This document shows positions 1 through 9,004 of a DNA stretch of 64,000 nucleotides, piece after piece. Below the pieces are notes generated by a model. The model saw only the letters and a program-made list of their open reading frames with translations, did no database searches and had not been told where the DNA came from. The stretch is taken from the NCBI RefSeq assembly GCF_002002705.1, contig NZ_MUNS01000020.1, forward strand, positions 310,001 to 374,000, in the 5' to 3' direction. The number at the start of each line of letters is the position of its first letter. The stretch's first letter is position 1. This stretch comes from Polaromonas sp. C04 (GTDB lineage: Bacteria > Pseudomonadota > Gammaproteobacteria > Burkholderiales > Burkholderiaceae_C). Both the position numbers and the translations under genes were made by a program.

Positions 1-122
1 TCGAAGCCCCCTCGGCCTGGAGCGACGGGTTGCTGGCGGGTTTTGGCCTGGCCGTGCATCGCCACCTGAAGGCCGGCGCGGTTCATGCACACCTGCTCAA
101 GCCCCTGGCCGGCGCGGTTTAA
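1..122 (+). CDS. rsmD: 3' end of 16S rRNA (guanine966-N2)-methyltransferase RsmD (partial)
   Basis: Only the last 39 codons are present, ending in TAA at 120-122. The visible tail contains GLAVHRHLKAG and VHAHLL, which resembles the C-terminal strand of RsmD, the methyltransferase that modifies G966 of 16S rRNA during 30S assembly. Lying directly upstream of coaD supports this, because rsmD-coaD is a conserved pair in proteobacteria. The catalytic motifs are outside the window, so the call rests on the tail and the neighbour. Confidence 0.7.
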   Translation, partial: EAPSAWSDGLLAGFGLAVHRHLKAGAVHAHLLKPLAGAV

Positions 123-183
123 GGCGCGCCGCGCGGCTCGCGCCGTCGCCGGCACTGCATAATCGGGCGAGGAGAAGCACACC

Positions 184-684
184 ATGGCCCTGAACGTGAC
201 TGCCGTTTATCCCGGCACCTTTGATCCCATGACGCTGGGCCACGAAGATGTGGTGCGCCGGGCCACCCAGCTGTTCGATCGCGTGATCGTGGCCGTGGCG
301 GCGGGGCATCACAAGAAGGCCCTGTTCAGCCTGGACGAGCGCATCGAGATGGTGCGCGAGGCCGTCAAGATTTACCCGCAGGTGAGCGTGGAGAGCTTTT
401 CCGGCCTGCTGCGCGATTTCGTGGTGGCGCGGGGCGCCAAGGCCATGGTGCGCGGCCTGCGCGCCGTGACCGATTTCGACTACGAATTCCAGCTCGCCGG
501 CATGAACCGCAGCCTGATGCCCGATGTGGAAACGGTGTTTCTCACGCCCAGCGACAAGTATCAGTTTATTTCCAGCACCTTCGTGCGCGAGATTGCCTCG
601 CTCGGTGGCGAGGTGAACAAATTTGTCTCGTCCATGGTGCTGGAGCGCCTGATGAACAAGGTGCGCAGCGCTCCCGGCGAGTGA
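184..684 (+). CDS. coaD: Phosphopantetheine adenylyltransferase
   Basis: This 166-residue cytosolic enzyme transfers AMP from ATP to 4'-phosphopantetheine, the penultimate step of coenzyme A synthesis. The N-terminus has the nucleotidyltransferase signature [12 protein letters not shown] with the T/HxGH motif at residues 17-20, and near residue 125 the family motif ISSTFVREI. Length is normal for CoaD (about 160). The ATG is preceded by GAGGAGAAG, a good ribosome binding site about 8 bases upstream, and a CATAAT hexamer near 156 could be a -10 box. Confidence 0.97.
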   Translation: MALNVTAVYPGTFDPMTLGHEDVVRRATQLFDRVIVAVAAGHHKKALFSLDERIEMVREAVKIYPQVSVESFSGLLRDFVVARGAKAMVRGLRAVTDFDYEFQLAGMNRSLMPDVETVFLTPSDKYQFISSTFVREIASLGGEVNKFVSSMVLERLMNKVRSAPGE

Positions 685-762
685 TTGAGCACATCGACCC
701 GCGGCGTTGCGTGCAGACGGTCGTATGCGCCTGGTCCTACACTTGAAACTGGAGAACGATGA

Positions 763-1206
763 ATGAAAATTTTGCTGCCCGTGGATGGATCCGAAGTCTC
801 GCTCAAGGCGGTGCGTTTTGCGATCGAGCTGATTAGACAAGGCCTTCAGGCCGACGTGGTGCTGGCCAACGTGCAGGACCCCATGTCGCTGTACGAGATG
901 GTGATGGCGCCCGATCCGCAGGTGCTCGAGAGCGTGAGCGAAGGCGCCGGCGTGTATTTGCTGGAAGGTGCCCAGGCGCTGCTCAAGCAGGCGGGCGTGG
1001 TCTATGAATGCGAGGTCGCCTCGGGGGATCCCGGACATACCATCATCGATATCGTCGAGCGGTTCGGCTGCAACATGGTACTGATGGGCTCCCATGGCAA
1101 GGGCAGCTTGCGCAGCGCGCTGCTGGGCTCGGTGTCGCAGGCCGTGCTGCATGCCGCCAAGGTGCCGGTGATGATCGTCAAACGCGACGAGGATGCCACC
1201 GCTTGA
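763..1206 (+). CDS. Universal stress protein, UspA family
   Basis: A 147-residue single Usp domain. It starts with the beta-strand MKILLPVDGSE and ends with the nucleotide-binding motif GSHGKGSLRSALLGSVS followed by VPVMIVKR, so it belongs to the ATP-binding Usp subgroup (G-2x-G-9x-G-S type). Such proteins are cytosolic and accumulate in stress; the ligand here is unknown. The stop codon overlaps the TTG start of the next gene (TTGA at 1203-1206), so the two are probably translationally coupled. Confidence 0.93.
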   Translation: MKILLPVDGSEVSLKAVRFAIELIRQGLQADVVLANVQDPMSLYEMVMAPDPQVLESVSEGAGVYLLEGAQALLKQAGVVYECEVASGDPGHTIIDIVERFGCNMVLMGSHGKGSLRSALLGSVSQAVLHAAKVPVMIVKRDEDATA

Positions 1207-1868
1207 CGACCGAACTGATTCTGATCCGTCATGGCGAGACCGACTGGAATCGCGAGCTGCGGTTTCAGGGGCAGCTGGATGCGCCGCTGAACGCCGTGGG
1301 GCACGAGCAGGCGCGCCGGCTGGCGCTGCGCCTGGCGAGTGAGTCCGTGCATCACCTGATCTGCAGCGACCTGCAGCGCGCCCGGCAAACCGCGTTGCCG
1401 ACCGAGCTGCAGCTGGACTTGCACAGCCTAGCGAACAGCGGCCTGCGCGAGCAGAGTTTCGGCATGGTGGAGGGGATGCGGGTGGACGACATCCGCGCGC
1501 AGCACCCCGATGTCTGGGCACAGTGGGTGCAATTTCAGGCGGACTACGCGATTCCGGGCGGCGAGAGCACGCGCCAGTTTCATGCGCGCGTGATGAACGC
1601 CATACGCCAGCTGGTGGCCGCGCACGGCCAGCAGACCCTGGTGGTGGTGACGCATGGCGGTGTGCTGGACATGATTTACCGCACGGCGCGCGCCTTGCCG
1701 CTCGCCGGACCGCGCCAGAGCGAAATCCCCAACGGCGGGCTGAACCGCGTGCGCATGGAAGGCGACGCGATCGACGTCATCAGCTGGGCCGACACGCAGC
1801 ACCTGGCCGATATGCCGGCGCAGCCCGTGTACGACCAGGCCAAACTGGCCCAGGCCGGATCAACCTGA
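1203..1868 (+). CDS. Histidine phosphatase, phosphoglycerate-mutase/GpmB-like
   Basis: The protein of about 221 residues begins LILIRHGETDWN, the phosphohistidine signature (RHGE, His10), and carries a second catalytic His in VVVTHGGVLDM near residue 150. This is the branch called GpmB or phosphoglycerate mutase, most members of which are broad phosphatases, so substrate is uncertain. The start is TTG at 1203, overlapping the upstream stop codon. An upstream extension in the same frame would run through uspA and was rejected because homologues start at the RHGE strand. Confidence 0.87.
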   Translation: MTTELILIRHGETDWNRELRFQGQLDAPLNAVGHEQARRLALRLASESVHHLICSDLQRARQTALPTELQLDLHSLANSGLREQSFGMVEGMRVDDIRAQHPDVWAQWVQFQADYAIPGGESTRQFHARVMNAIRQLVAAHGQQTLVVVTHGGVLDMIYRTARALPLAGPRQSEIPNGGLNRVRMEGDAIDVISWADTQHLADMPAQPVYDQAKLAQAGST

Positions 1869-1875
1869 CCTTCTC

Positions 1876-3279
1876 TCAGACTGGGGGCGGTTCGGGCCAG
1901 GCCCGTTGCGGCCCCCGGATCAGCTCGAAGGCGCGCGCAATCTGCAGCACTCCGAGGTCATCAAAACGCTGCCCGGCGATCTGCAGGCCGATCGGCAGGC
2001 CACCCTCGCTGTAGCCGCAGTTGATCGACGCGGCGGGCTGCTCCGACATGTTGAACGGTACCGTGAAGCCGATGTGCTCGAGCGGGCGCAGCGGGTCGTT
2101 GGTGGGCGAGGGGTCTTCGGCGGGCGCCGGCATGTTGGGCGACACGGGCGAGATCACGTAGTCGTACTTTGCGCAGGCGGCTACGGTTGCGGCGCGCGTC
2201 GCATGGAACTGGCTGAAGGCGCGGAACACGTGTTCGCCGCTAAAAGCCGCGGCGCTCTCGGCCCATTGCCGGATGTAGGGCAGCACCCTGGCGCGCTGCG
2301 CGGGGGGCAGCGCGTTCAGGTCGGTCAGCGAGCGCATGCGCCACAGGTGGTCCATGCCATCGAGCATGGCCTGCGACATGAAGGGCCGCATCGGCGCCAC
2401 GATGGCGCCGGCCTGCTCGAACAGGCGCGCCGCCTGCGTCACCGCGGCCCGGATTTCGGGCTCGACCGCGAGGCCGCAGCCGGCGTCCAGCAGCAGGCCG
2501 ATGCGCACGCCGCGCAACCGGTCCACTGCCACATCGGCAGACGACCATGCGATGTCCTGGGCCGGCAGGCTCATGCTGTCGCGCGCGTCGGGTTGTGCCA
2601 GAGCCTGCATCATCAGCGCGGCGTCCAGCACGGTGCGCGTCATCGGCCCCGCCGCGCGGCCCATGTAGGGCGGGTCGATCGGGATGCGGCCCAGGCTGGG
2701 CTTGAGGGTGAAGATGCCGCACCAGGCGGCCGGCAGGCGCAGCGAGCCGCCGATGTCGGTGCCGATGTGCAGCGGCCCGTAGCCGGCCGCGGCCGCGGCG
2801 CCGGCACCCGCGCTGGAGCCACCCGGCGTGCGCGTCAGATCCCAGGGGTTGCGCGCCAGCGTATGAAAGCTCGACAGGCCCGAGGAGAGCATGCCGTAGT
2901 CGGGCATGGTGGTCTTGCTCACGATCACCGCGCCGGCTTCGCGCAGGCGCGCCGCCGGCGGCGCATCGGCCGCCGCGGCCCGGAGTTCGACCGCCGCGGT
3001 GCCGGACGGTATCGGGTCGCCGCGCGTGGCGATGTTTTCCTTGATCGTGACCGGCACACCGTCGAGCGGCCCGCGTGCCTCGCCCCGCTGCCAGCGGGCC
3101 TGCGAGGCCCGCGCCTGCTCCAGCGCCGCATCGGGCCGCAGCAGGTAAGTGGCTTGCAGGTGCGGCTCCCAGCGCGCGATGTGCGCCAGCACCGCCTGCA
3201 CGACGTCGACCGGGGACAGGCTGCGTTCGCGGTACGCGCGGCCAAGCTCCCGTGCCGACAGGTCGTACAACGCCGTCAT
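1876..3279 (-). CDS. Amidase, amidase-signature family
   Basis: A 467-residue hydrolase of the amidase signature family, which cleaves carboxylic amides with a Ser-cisSer-Lys triad. Counting from the ATG at 3279, the triad is Lys80 in VTIKEN, Ser155 in PGGSSAG and Ser179 in GTDIGGSLR; the 24-residue Ser-Ser spacing fits the family. An in-frame GTG seven codons upstream is an alternative start. It is the last gene of the ABC importer operon, 82 bases after the binding protein, suggesting it hydrolyses the imported compound (inference). Substrate unknown; it lacks GatA context (no gatB/gatC nearby). Confidence 0.85.
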   Translation of the reverse strand: MTALYDLSARELGRAYRERSLSPVDVVQAVLAHIARWEPHLQATYLLRPDAALEQARASQARWQRGEARGPLDGVPVTIKENIATRGDPIPSGTAAVELRAAAADAPPAARLREAGAVIVSKTTMPDYGMLSSGLSSFHTLARNPWDLTRTPGGSSAGAGAAAAAGYGPLHIGTDIGGSLRLPAAWCGIFTLKPSLGRIPIDPPYMGRAAGPMTRTVLDAALMMQALAQPDARDSMSLPAQDIAWSSADVAVDRLRGVRIGLLLDAGCGLAVEPEIRAAVTQAARLFEQAGAIVAPMRPFMSQAMLDGMDHLWRMRSLTDLNALPPAQRARVLPYIRQWAESAAAFSGEHVFRAFSQFHATRAATVAACAKYDYVISPVSPNMPAPAEDPSPTNDPLRPLEHIGFTVPFNMSEQPAASINCGYSEGGLPIGLQIAGQRFDDLGVLQIARAFELIRGPQRAWPEPPPV

Positions 3280-3297
3280 GTCAGCCCCCACGCTCGG

Positions 3298-3360
3298 CAC
3301 TTCGTGTCCTCGCTGCCCCCGAAGGGGGCTCGCTCGCTTGGGGCGGCCCGGCGCGGCGCG
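3298..3360. repeat. Dispersed GC-rich stem-loop repeat between two operon genes
   Basis: The spacer between the binding-protein gene and the amidase gene contains a CCCCC-GAA-GGGGG stem-loop (3316-3328) followed by a cttggggcggcccg segment. I recall similar intergenic units in Comamonadaceae genomes. It is not followed by a T-run on the minus strand, so it is not a typical intrinsic terminator. Confidence 0.5.
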
Positions 3361-3361
3361 T

Positions 3362-4855
3362 TCACGACCAGCTCAGCGCCGAGACGTCGTTCACGAAAAT
3401 CGGCATGTCTTTCCACAAGCCCTTCACGCCCTTTTTGGCGATGGTGGGGAACTGCGGCTGGTAGAGGAAGCCGTTGGCCGCATCCACGGCCAGCATCTTC
3501 TGCGCATCGCCCAGCAGTTTGTTGCGCTCGGCGGTATTCGCGGTGGTCTTGATCTTGTCGTAAAGCGTGTCGAAGGCCTTCGACTGGTAGCCCCAGTAGT
3601 AGTCGGGCTTGGTGTAGTTGCCCAGGTCGAAGGGTTCGACGTGCGAGACGATGGTCAGGTCGTAGTTGTGGGGGCCGCCATAGGTGGTACTCAGCCACTG
3701 CGCCCATTCGACGTTCTGCACCTTGACCGTGATGCCCACCTTGGCGAGCTCGGCCACGATCACCTCGCCGCCCTGGCGCGCGTAGGGCGGCGGCGGCAAG
3801 GTCATCGTGAGTTCGAGCGGCAGCTTGACGCCCGCCTCGGCCAGCAGTTTTTTGGCCTTCCCGGGGTCGAACGGGTTGATGCCGGTCGTGTCCACGTAGC
3901 CGGCCGCGCCGGGCACATAATGGCTGCCGATCGGCACGCCGAAGCCGTCGGCCGCGCCCTCGATCACGGCCTTGCGGTCGATCGCGGCGAGGATCGCGCG
4001 GCGCACGCGCACATCGTCCAGCGGCTTGTGCTTGTTGTTGATGGCCAGGATGGTCTTGGCGCGCGAGCCGCCGATGAGCACCTGGAACTGCGGGTTGCTC
4101 TTGAACTGCGGCACCACGCGCGTGCCGATGCGCGGAAACGCGTCGACGTCGCCCGCCAGTAGCGCCGCGGCCTGCGCGGCCACGTCGGAGATGAAGCGGA
4201 ACGTGACCTTCTTGAGTTTGGCCTGACCGGGGTTGCGGAACCCGTCCCACTTGACGAGGGTGAGCGACGAGCCCTTGGCCCAGCTGTCCAGCTTGTAGGG
4301 GCCGGTGCCGACCGGCTGGGTCGCATTGGTGTCGGCGCTCTTGGGCTCGACGATCACGGCGGTCGCCTGGCCGAGCAGGAACGGCAGGTCGGGATCGATC
4401 TCCTTGTTGAGCAGGACCACAGTGTAGTCATCGACCGGGCGAGTGCTCAGGTTCGCGAAGGTGCGCTTGTCCTTGTTCGTGCTCTTGTCGCCGCCGGCGC
4501 GGTCGAACGAGAACTTGACGCTCTGGGCGTTGAACGGCTCGCCGTTCTGGAATTTCACGCCGCGGCGCAGCTTGAAGGTGTAGGTCTTGAGGTCGGGCGA
4601 GACTTCCCAGCTCTCCGCCAGCAGCGGCGTGACGCTGCCGTCGGCGTTGATCTTGGTCAGCGTCTCCAGGATGTTGTATTGCACGATCTCGGCAATCGCC
4701 GAAGCCGCGCCGGCGGTCGGATCCAGCCCCGGCGGTTCGAGCGACATGCCGATCACGATGGAATCCTTGCGGCCCTGCGCCAGCGCTGCGTGCGGCAGCG
4801 CGAGCGGCACGGTGGCAAGTGCGGCGGTGGTCAAAAGGGTACGGCGTTTCAACAT
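3362..4855 (-). CDS. ABC transporter periplasmic substrate-binding protein, family 5 (Dpp/Opp type)
   Basis: A 497-residue periplasmic binding protein. Its N-terminus MLKRRTLLTTAALATVPLAL followed by HAALAQ is a signal peptide with a type I cleavage site. The mature part begins with the family-5 features SLEPPGLDPT and an ILETLTKI segment, then YTFKLRRGVKFQNGEPF, the hallmark of extracellular solute-binding proteins for peptides, nickel or glutathione. The ATG at 4855 has CTGGAG about 8 bases upstream. It lies 91 bases after the ATPase genes, so this importer has its binding protein at the 3' end. Ligand unknown; the downstream amidase suggests a peptide-like or amide compound. Confidence 0.9.
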   Translation of the reverse strand: MLKRRTLLTTAALATVPLALPHAALAQGRKDSIVIGMSLEPPGLDPTAGAASAIAEIVQYNILETLTKINADGSVTPLLAESWEVSPDLKTYTFKLRRGVKFQNGEPFNAQSVKFSFDRAGGDKSTNKDKRTFANLSTRPVDDYTVVLLNKEIDPDLPFLLGQATAVIVEPKSADTNATQPVGTGPYKLDSWAKGSSLTLVKWDGFRNPGQAKLKKVTFRFISDVAAQAAALLAGDVDAFPRIGTRVVPQFKSNPQFQVLIGGSRAKTILAINNKHKPLDDVRVRRAILAAIDRKAVIEGAADGFGVPIGSHYVPGAAGYVDTTGINPFDPGKAKKLLAEAGVKLPLELTMTLPPPPYARQGGEVIVAELAKVGITVKVQNVEWAQWLSTTYGGPHNYDLTIVSHVEPFDLGNYTKPDYYWGYQSKAFDTLYDKIKTTANTAERNKLLGDAQKMLAVDAANGFLYQPQFPTIAKKGVKGLWKDMPIFVNDVSALSWS

Positions 4856-4946
4856 GCTCAAGGCTCCAGGAAAATGCTTGGAAAAGCGGGACGAGATACA
4901 TAACCATACATCACGCGCAAGGGGCGCGCATGAGGGCAAGCCCCTG

Positions 4947-5834
4947 TCATGTGGGAGCGGCGGCCGGTTCGGCGCGCGGCACGGCCGCCAGCAGGGCCTG
5001 CGTGTAGGGATGCTCGGCATGGGCAAACAGCTGCTGCGGCGTGCCGCGCTCGACGATCACGCCGCGGTGCAGCACGCAGACCTCGTCGCACAGGTGGTTC
5101 ACCACCGCGAGGTCGTGGCTGATCAGCAGGTAGCTGATGCCGAACTGCTGCTGCAGGTCCTGCATCAGGTTCAGCACCTGGGCCTGCACCGAGACGTCGA
5201 GCGCGCTCACCGGCTCGTCGGCCACGATCAGTTTGGGCCGCGTGATCAGCGCGCGCGCGATCGCGATGCGCTGGCGCTGGCCGCCCGAGAATTCGTGCGG
5301 GTACTTGTCCATGTCGCTGGCGCGCAGGCCCACGGCCGCGAGCGATTCGCCGGCGCGCTTGCGCTGCTCGGTACGGGTGGTTTCGTCCAGCGCCTCGAGC
5401 GGCTCGGCCACGATGCGCGCCACGCTCTGGCGCGGGTCGAGGGAACCGTAAGGATCCTGGAACACCATCTGCACGTCGCGCCGCGCCGCGCGCAGTTCGG
5501 CCCTGCCGAGCGCCTGCAGGTCACGCCCGAGCAGCCGCACGCTGCCGGACGTCGGCACATCGAGCGCCATCACGAGCCGCGCGATGGTCGACTTGCCCGA
5601 GCCCGACTCGCCGACAATGCCCAGGCTGCAGCCCGGCTGCACGCTGAAGCTCACGCCGTTCAGCGCCCGCACCTGCGCCGGCGGCGAGAACAGCTTCTCG
5701 CGCGGCAACGCATAGTGGCGCACGAGATCCCGCACCTCGAGCAGCGGCACGTCCTGAGAATTTGAATCAAATCGGCCTGTAGCCCTTACTGCATCTGCAC
5801 TGGAAGCTATAGTATTGATAGTATTGGCGTTCAT
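4947..5834 (-). CDS. ABC transporter ATP-binding protein, DppF/OppF type
   Basis: A 295-residue ATPase subunit with Walker A GESGSGKST, Q-loop MVFQDPYGSLDPRQ, signature FSGGQRQR, Walker B LIVADEPVSALD and switch His in LISHDLAVV. With the neighbouring ATPase it powers the importer. The first 27 residues (about N2 to N27, rich in Asn, Thr, Ser) precede the conserved VPLLEVRDLVRHY and are encoded by a copy of the dispersed repeat, so they are probably dispensable or the true start may be further in. The ATG overlaps the stop of the preceding gene (ATGA, 5831-5834). Confidence 0.92.
   Translation of the reverse strand: MNANTINTIASSADAVRATGRFDSNSQDVPLLEVRDLVRHYALPREKLFSPPAQVRALNGVSFSVQPGCSLGIVGESGSGKSTIARLVMALDVPTSGSVRLLGRDLQALGRAELRAARRDVQMVFQDPYGSLDPRQSVARIVAEPLEALDETTRTEQRKRAGESLAAVGLRASDMDKYPHEFSGGQRQRIAIARALITRPKLIVADEPVSALDVSVQAQVLNLMQDLQQQFGISYLLISHDLAVVNHLCDEVCVLHRGVIVERGTPQQLFAHAEHPYTQALLAAVPRAEPAAAPT
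5756..5826 (-). repeat. Dispersed repeat family A, copy inside the DppF-type gene
   Basis: Read on the minus strand, the copy has a CTATCAATACTATAGC arm, then AGTAAGGGCTACAGGCCG, then ATTTGATTCAAATTCTC. The same order of arm, TAAGGGCTA and AGGCC recurs at 12878-12940, 40544-40597, 47134-47193 and 59374-59433. It is read through in frame as the first residues of the ATPase. Confidence 0.7.
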
Positions 5835-6826
5835 GCGGGCACTTCCCCGGCAGCGATCTCTTCAAGGCGGATGCAGCGTACTTCGTGCCCCGGCGCCAGC
5901 ACGGTGGCCGGTGGGCGCGTGCTGTAGCAGGCGTCTGCGGTAAAGCTGCACCGGCCCGCGAACGGGCAGCCTGGTGGCAGGTCGACCAGCTCGGGCACGC
6001 TGCCCCGGATCGTGGCGAGCCGCACACCGCGCGGCGCATCGAGCGCGGGCCGCGCGGCGAACAGGCCCCGGGTGTAGGGATGGGCCTGCTCCGCAAACAC
6101 GGCCGCCGTCGGCCCGCTCTCGACCACGCTGCCGCCGTACATCACCAGCATCTTCGACACGCTTTGCGCGATCACGCCGAGGTCGTGCGAGATCAGGATC
6201 AACGCCATGCCACGTTCCGCGACCAGATCGCGAATCAGGTCGAGGATGGCTTTTTGGATCGTGACGTCGAGCGCGGTGGTGGGTTCGTCGGCGATCAACA
6301 GGTCGGGCCCGCAGGCCAGCGCCATCGCGATGCCGATGCGCTGGCGCTGGCCGCCCGAAAACTGGTGCGGGTAGGCGTCCAGGCGCGACGCCGCGTCGGG
6401 CAGGCCGACGCGCTCGAGCAGCGCCAGCACCTGCCGGCGTGCTGCGGCGCCCGTGAGGCCGCGATGCAGCCGCAGCGGCTCCCCGACCTGGCGCGCAATG
6501 GTGTGCACCGGGTTCAGCGCCGTCATCGGCTCCTGGAAGATCATGCCGATGCGGTTGCCGCGGATCTCGCACATGGCGGGCTCGGGCAGGCCCACGAGCT
6601 CGGTGCCGTCGAAGCGGATGCTGCCCGTGACCTTCGCGGAGGGCGGCAGCAGGCCCATGAGCGACTGTACCGTGATCGACTTGCCGCAGCCGGACTCGCC
6701 CACGATGCCCATGGTCTCGCCTCGCTCCAGCGTGAAGCCGATGCCACGCACGGCCTCCGCCGGGCCGCGCTGCGTTTTCAGCTGGACGTGGAGGTCGTTG
6801 ACTTCGAGAAGAGGCATATCGCTCAC
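5831..6826 (-). CDS. ABC transporter ATP-binding protein, DppD/OppD type
   Basis: A 331-residue ATPase subunit: Walker A GESGCGKS, Q-loop MIFQEPMTALNP, signature FSGGQRQR, Walker B LLIADEPTTALD, and the C-terminal oligopeptide/dipeptide extension with GCPFAGRCSF and a further Cys (ACYSTRPP), as in DppD/OppD, where such cysteines can hold a 4Fe-4S cluster. GTG start at 6826 overlaps the stop codon of the permease gene (GTGA), and its own stop overlaps the next start, so the four genes from the DppB-type permease to the DppF-type ATPase are tightly coupled. Confidence 0.93.
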   Translation of the reverse strand: MSDMPLLEVNDLHVQLKTQRGPAEAVRGIGFTLERGETMGIVGESGCGKSITVQSLMGLLPPSAKVTGSIRFDGTELVGLPEPAMCEIRGNRIGMIFQEPMTALNPVHTIARQVGEPLRLHRGLTGAAARRQVLALLERVGLPDAASRLDAYPHQFSGGQRQRIGIAMALACGPDLLIADEPTTALDVTIQKAILDLIRDLVAERGMALILISHDLGVIAQSVSKMLVMYGGSVVESGPTAAVFAEQAHPYTRGLFAARPALDAPRGVRLATIRGSVPELVDLPPGCPFAGRCSFTADACYSTRPPATVLAPGHEVRCIRLEEIAAGEVPA

Positions 6827-7692
6827 CTTGCCCGTGCGAGGCGCGGATCCAGCAGGTCGCGCAGGCCATCACCGAGGAGGTTGAGACCCAGCACCGCCAG
6901 CGCGATCGCCATGCCGGGCCACACCGCCAGCAGCGGCGCCTGGAACATCATGGTCTGGGCCTCGCTGAGCATGCGGCCCCACGAAGGCTGCGGTGGCTGC
7001 GTGCCCAGACCGAGGTAGGACAGGGCGGCCTCGGCCAGGATCGCGATCGCGAAGCGGATCGTGATCTGCACGATCAGCACCGCCGAGATATTCGGCAGCA
7101 CATGCTGCATCGTGATCGCGAACGGGCCCTTGCCGCAGGCGCGCGCGGCCGTCACGTACTCGCGCGACCAGATCGCGTTGGCCGAGGCGCGCGTGATGCG
7201 CGCGAAGGTCGGGATGTTGTAGATGCCGATTGCGACGATGGCGTTGACGATGCCGGCGCCGAACACCGCCGTCAGCATGATGGCCGACAGGATCGCGGGA
7301 AAGGCCATCGAGAAGTCGGTGAACCGCATGATGGCTTCCTCGACCCAGCCGCGCCGCGCGGCGGCGAGCAGGCCGAGCGCCGTGCCGGCCGTGAGGCCGA
7401 TGCCGACCGCGATTACGCCCACCAGGATGGACGCGCGTGCGCCGACCAGCAGCAGCGAGACCACGTCGCGGCCATAGGTGTCGGTGCCGAGCCAATGGGC
7501 GGGGGATGGCGGCTGGAGCTTGGCGGCCATGTCCACGTCGTAGGGCGACCACGGCGTCCACAGCAGCGACAGCGTGGCGGCCAGCAGCAGCAGCAGCGTC
7601 AGCACGGCGCCGATCGCGAAGCTGCGGTGCCGCAGCGCGCGGCGCCAGAACCCCGGAATTCTCAAAGCCACTGCGCTCGGGACGGCGCTCAT
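6823..7692 (-). CDS. ABC transporter permease, DppC type
   Basis: A 289-residue inner-membrane permease. The first membrane segment follows SFAIGAVLTLLLLLAATL, then the DppC-type motif HWLGTDTYGRDVVSLLLVGAR and the EAA loop containing EAALSYLGLGTQPP. The ATG at 7692 overlaps the stop of the upstream permease by ATGA (7689-7692). In-frame sequence upstream of this ATG runs through the other permease gene and was not counted. Confidence 0.93.
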   Translation of the reverse strand: MSAVPSAVALRIPGFWRRALRHRSFAIGAVLTLLLLLAATLSLLWTPWSPYDVDMAAKLQPPSPAHWLGTDTYGRDVVSLLLVGARASILVGVIAVGIGLTAGTALGLLAAARRGWVEEAIMRFTDFSMAFPAILSAIMLTAVFGAGIVNAIVAIGIYNIPTFARITRASANAIWSREYVTAARACGKGPFAITMQHVLPNISAVLIVQITIRFAIAILAEAALSYLGLGTQPPQPSWGRMLSEAQTMMFQAPLLAVWPGMAIALAVLGLNLLGDGLRDLLDPRLARAR

Positions 7693-8639
7693 AGGTCGGA
7701 CGCCTTGACGCGCGGGTCGATCACAGCGTACAGGATATCGACGACAAAATTCACGATGACCACCATCGCGGCCAGCAGCATCACGCAGTCGCGCACCACG
7801 ATCAGGTCGCGGTTGCCGATGGCCTGGAAGATCAGGCGCCCCAGGCCGGGCAGGTAGAACACGTTCTCCACCACGATGGTGCCGGCCAGCAGTTCGGAGA
7901 ACTGCATGCCCATCACCGTGACCACCGGGATCAGCGCGTTGCGCAGCACGTGGGTCCACAGCACCGCACGCTGCGACACGCCCTTGGCGCGCGCCGTGCG
8001 CACGAAGTCCTCGCGCATCACCTCGAGCACCGCTGAGCGCGTGAAGCGCGCCAGGATCGCGGCCTGCACCACGGCGAGCGACAGCGCCGGCAGCAAGAGC
8101 GACTTGAGGCCCTGGAAGACGCCATCGCCCCAACCGTCGAAGCCGCCGGCGGAGAACCATTGCAGCTTGACCGAGAACAGCAGGATCAACAGGATCGCGA
8201 ACCAGAAATTCGGGATCGCAATGCCGACCTGGGTCAGACTCATCAGGCCGACGTCGCCGAGCTTGTTGTGGCGCGCCGCGGCAGTCACGCCGACCAGCAG
8301 CGCGAGCACGGTGGTGAACGCCATCGCCAGCAGCGCCAGCGGCACGGTGAGCGCGAGGCGCTCGCGGATCAGGTCCAGCACGGGTGTGCTGTAGGCATAG
8401 CTTTGGCCGAGGTCGCCCACCAGCAGTCCACTGATCCAGTGCCAGTAGCGTTCCAGCGCCGGGTGATTCAGTCCCAGCTTGATGGCCAGCGCCTGCACGG
8501 CCTCGGGCGCCGCATCAGGGCCCATCAGCATTTGGGCGGCGTTGCCCGGCAGAATTTCCAGCACCCCGAAAACCACGATGGACGCCCCCAGCAATGTGAC
8601 GATCAGCGTGATGAAGCGCTTGATGAGAAAGAGACTCAT
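7689..8639 (-). CDS. ABC transporter permease, DppB type
   Basis: A 316-residue inner-membrane protein starting FLIKRFITLIVTLLGASIVVF, the usual first segment of DppB-type permeases, with IEILPG-like LEILPGNAA and an EAA-type loop around RTARAKGVS. It is the first gene of the importer-amidase operon (8639 to 1876). Specificity cannot be read from sequence; dipeptide, glutathione and other amide-like ligands are all possible. Confidence 0.93.
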   Translation of the reverse strand: MSLFLIKRFITLIVTLLGASIVVFGVLEILPGNAAQMLMGPDAAPEAVQALAIKLGLNHPALERYWHWISGLLVGDLGQSYAYSTPVLDLIRERLALTVPLALLAMAFTTVLALLVGVTAAARHNKLGDVGLMSLTQVGIAIPNFWFAILLILLFSVKLQWFSAGGFDGWGDGVFQGLKSLLLPALSLAVVQAAILARFTRSAVLEVMREDFVRTARAKGVSQRAVLWTHVLRNALIPVVTVMGMQFSELLAGTIVVENVFYLPGLGRLIFQAIGNRDLIVVRDCVMLLAAMVVIVNFVVDILYAVIDPRVKASDL

Positions 8640-8641
8640 GA

Positions 8642-8992
<351 letters not shown>

Positions 8993-9004
8993 CCACTATT
9001 CCCG

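Noticed and set aside
97-1521. Long open frame of 474 codons on the minus strand opposite coaD, uspA and gpmB
   Set aside because: His/Arg/Ala-rich translation without domains, antisense to three clear genes; a high-GC artefact. Similar frames elsewhere (for example 1906-3552 plus, 45438-46925 minus, 48359-50008 minus) were dropped for the same reason.
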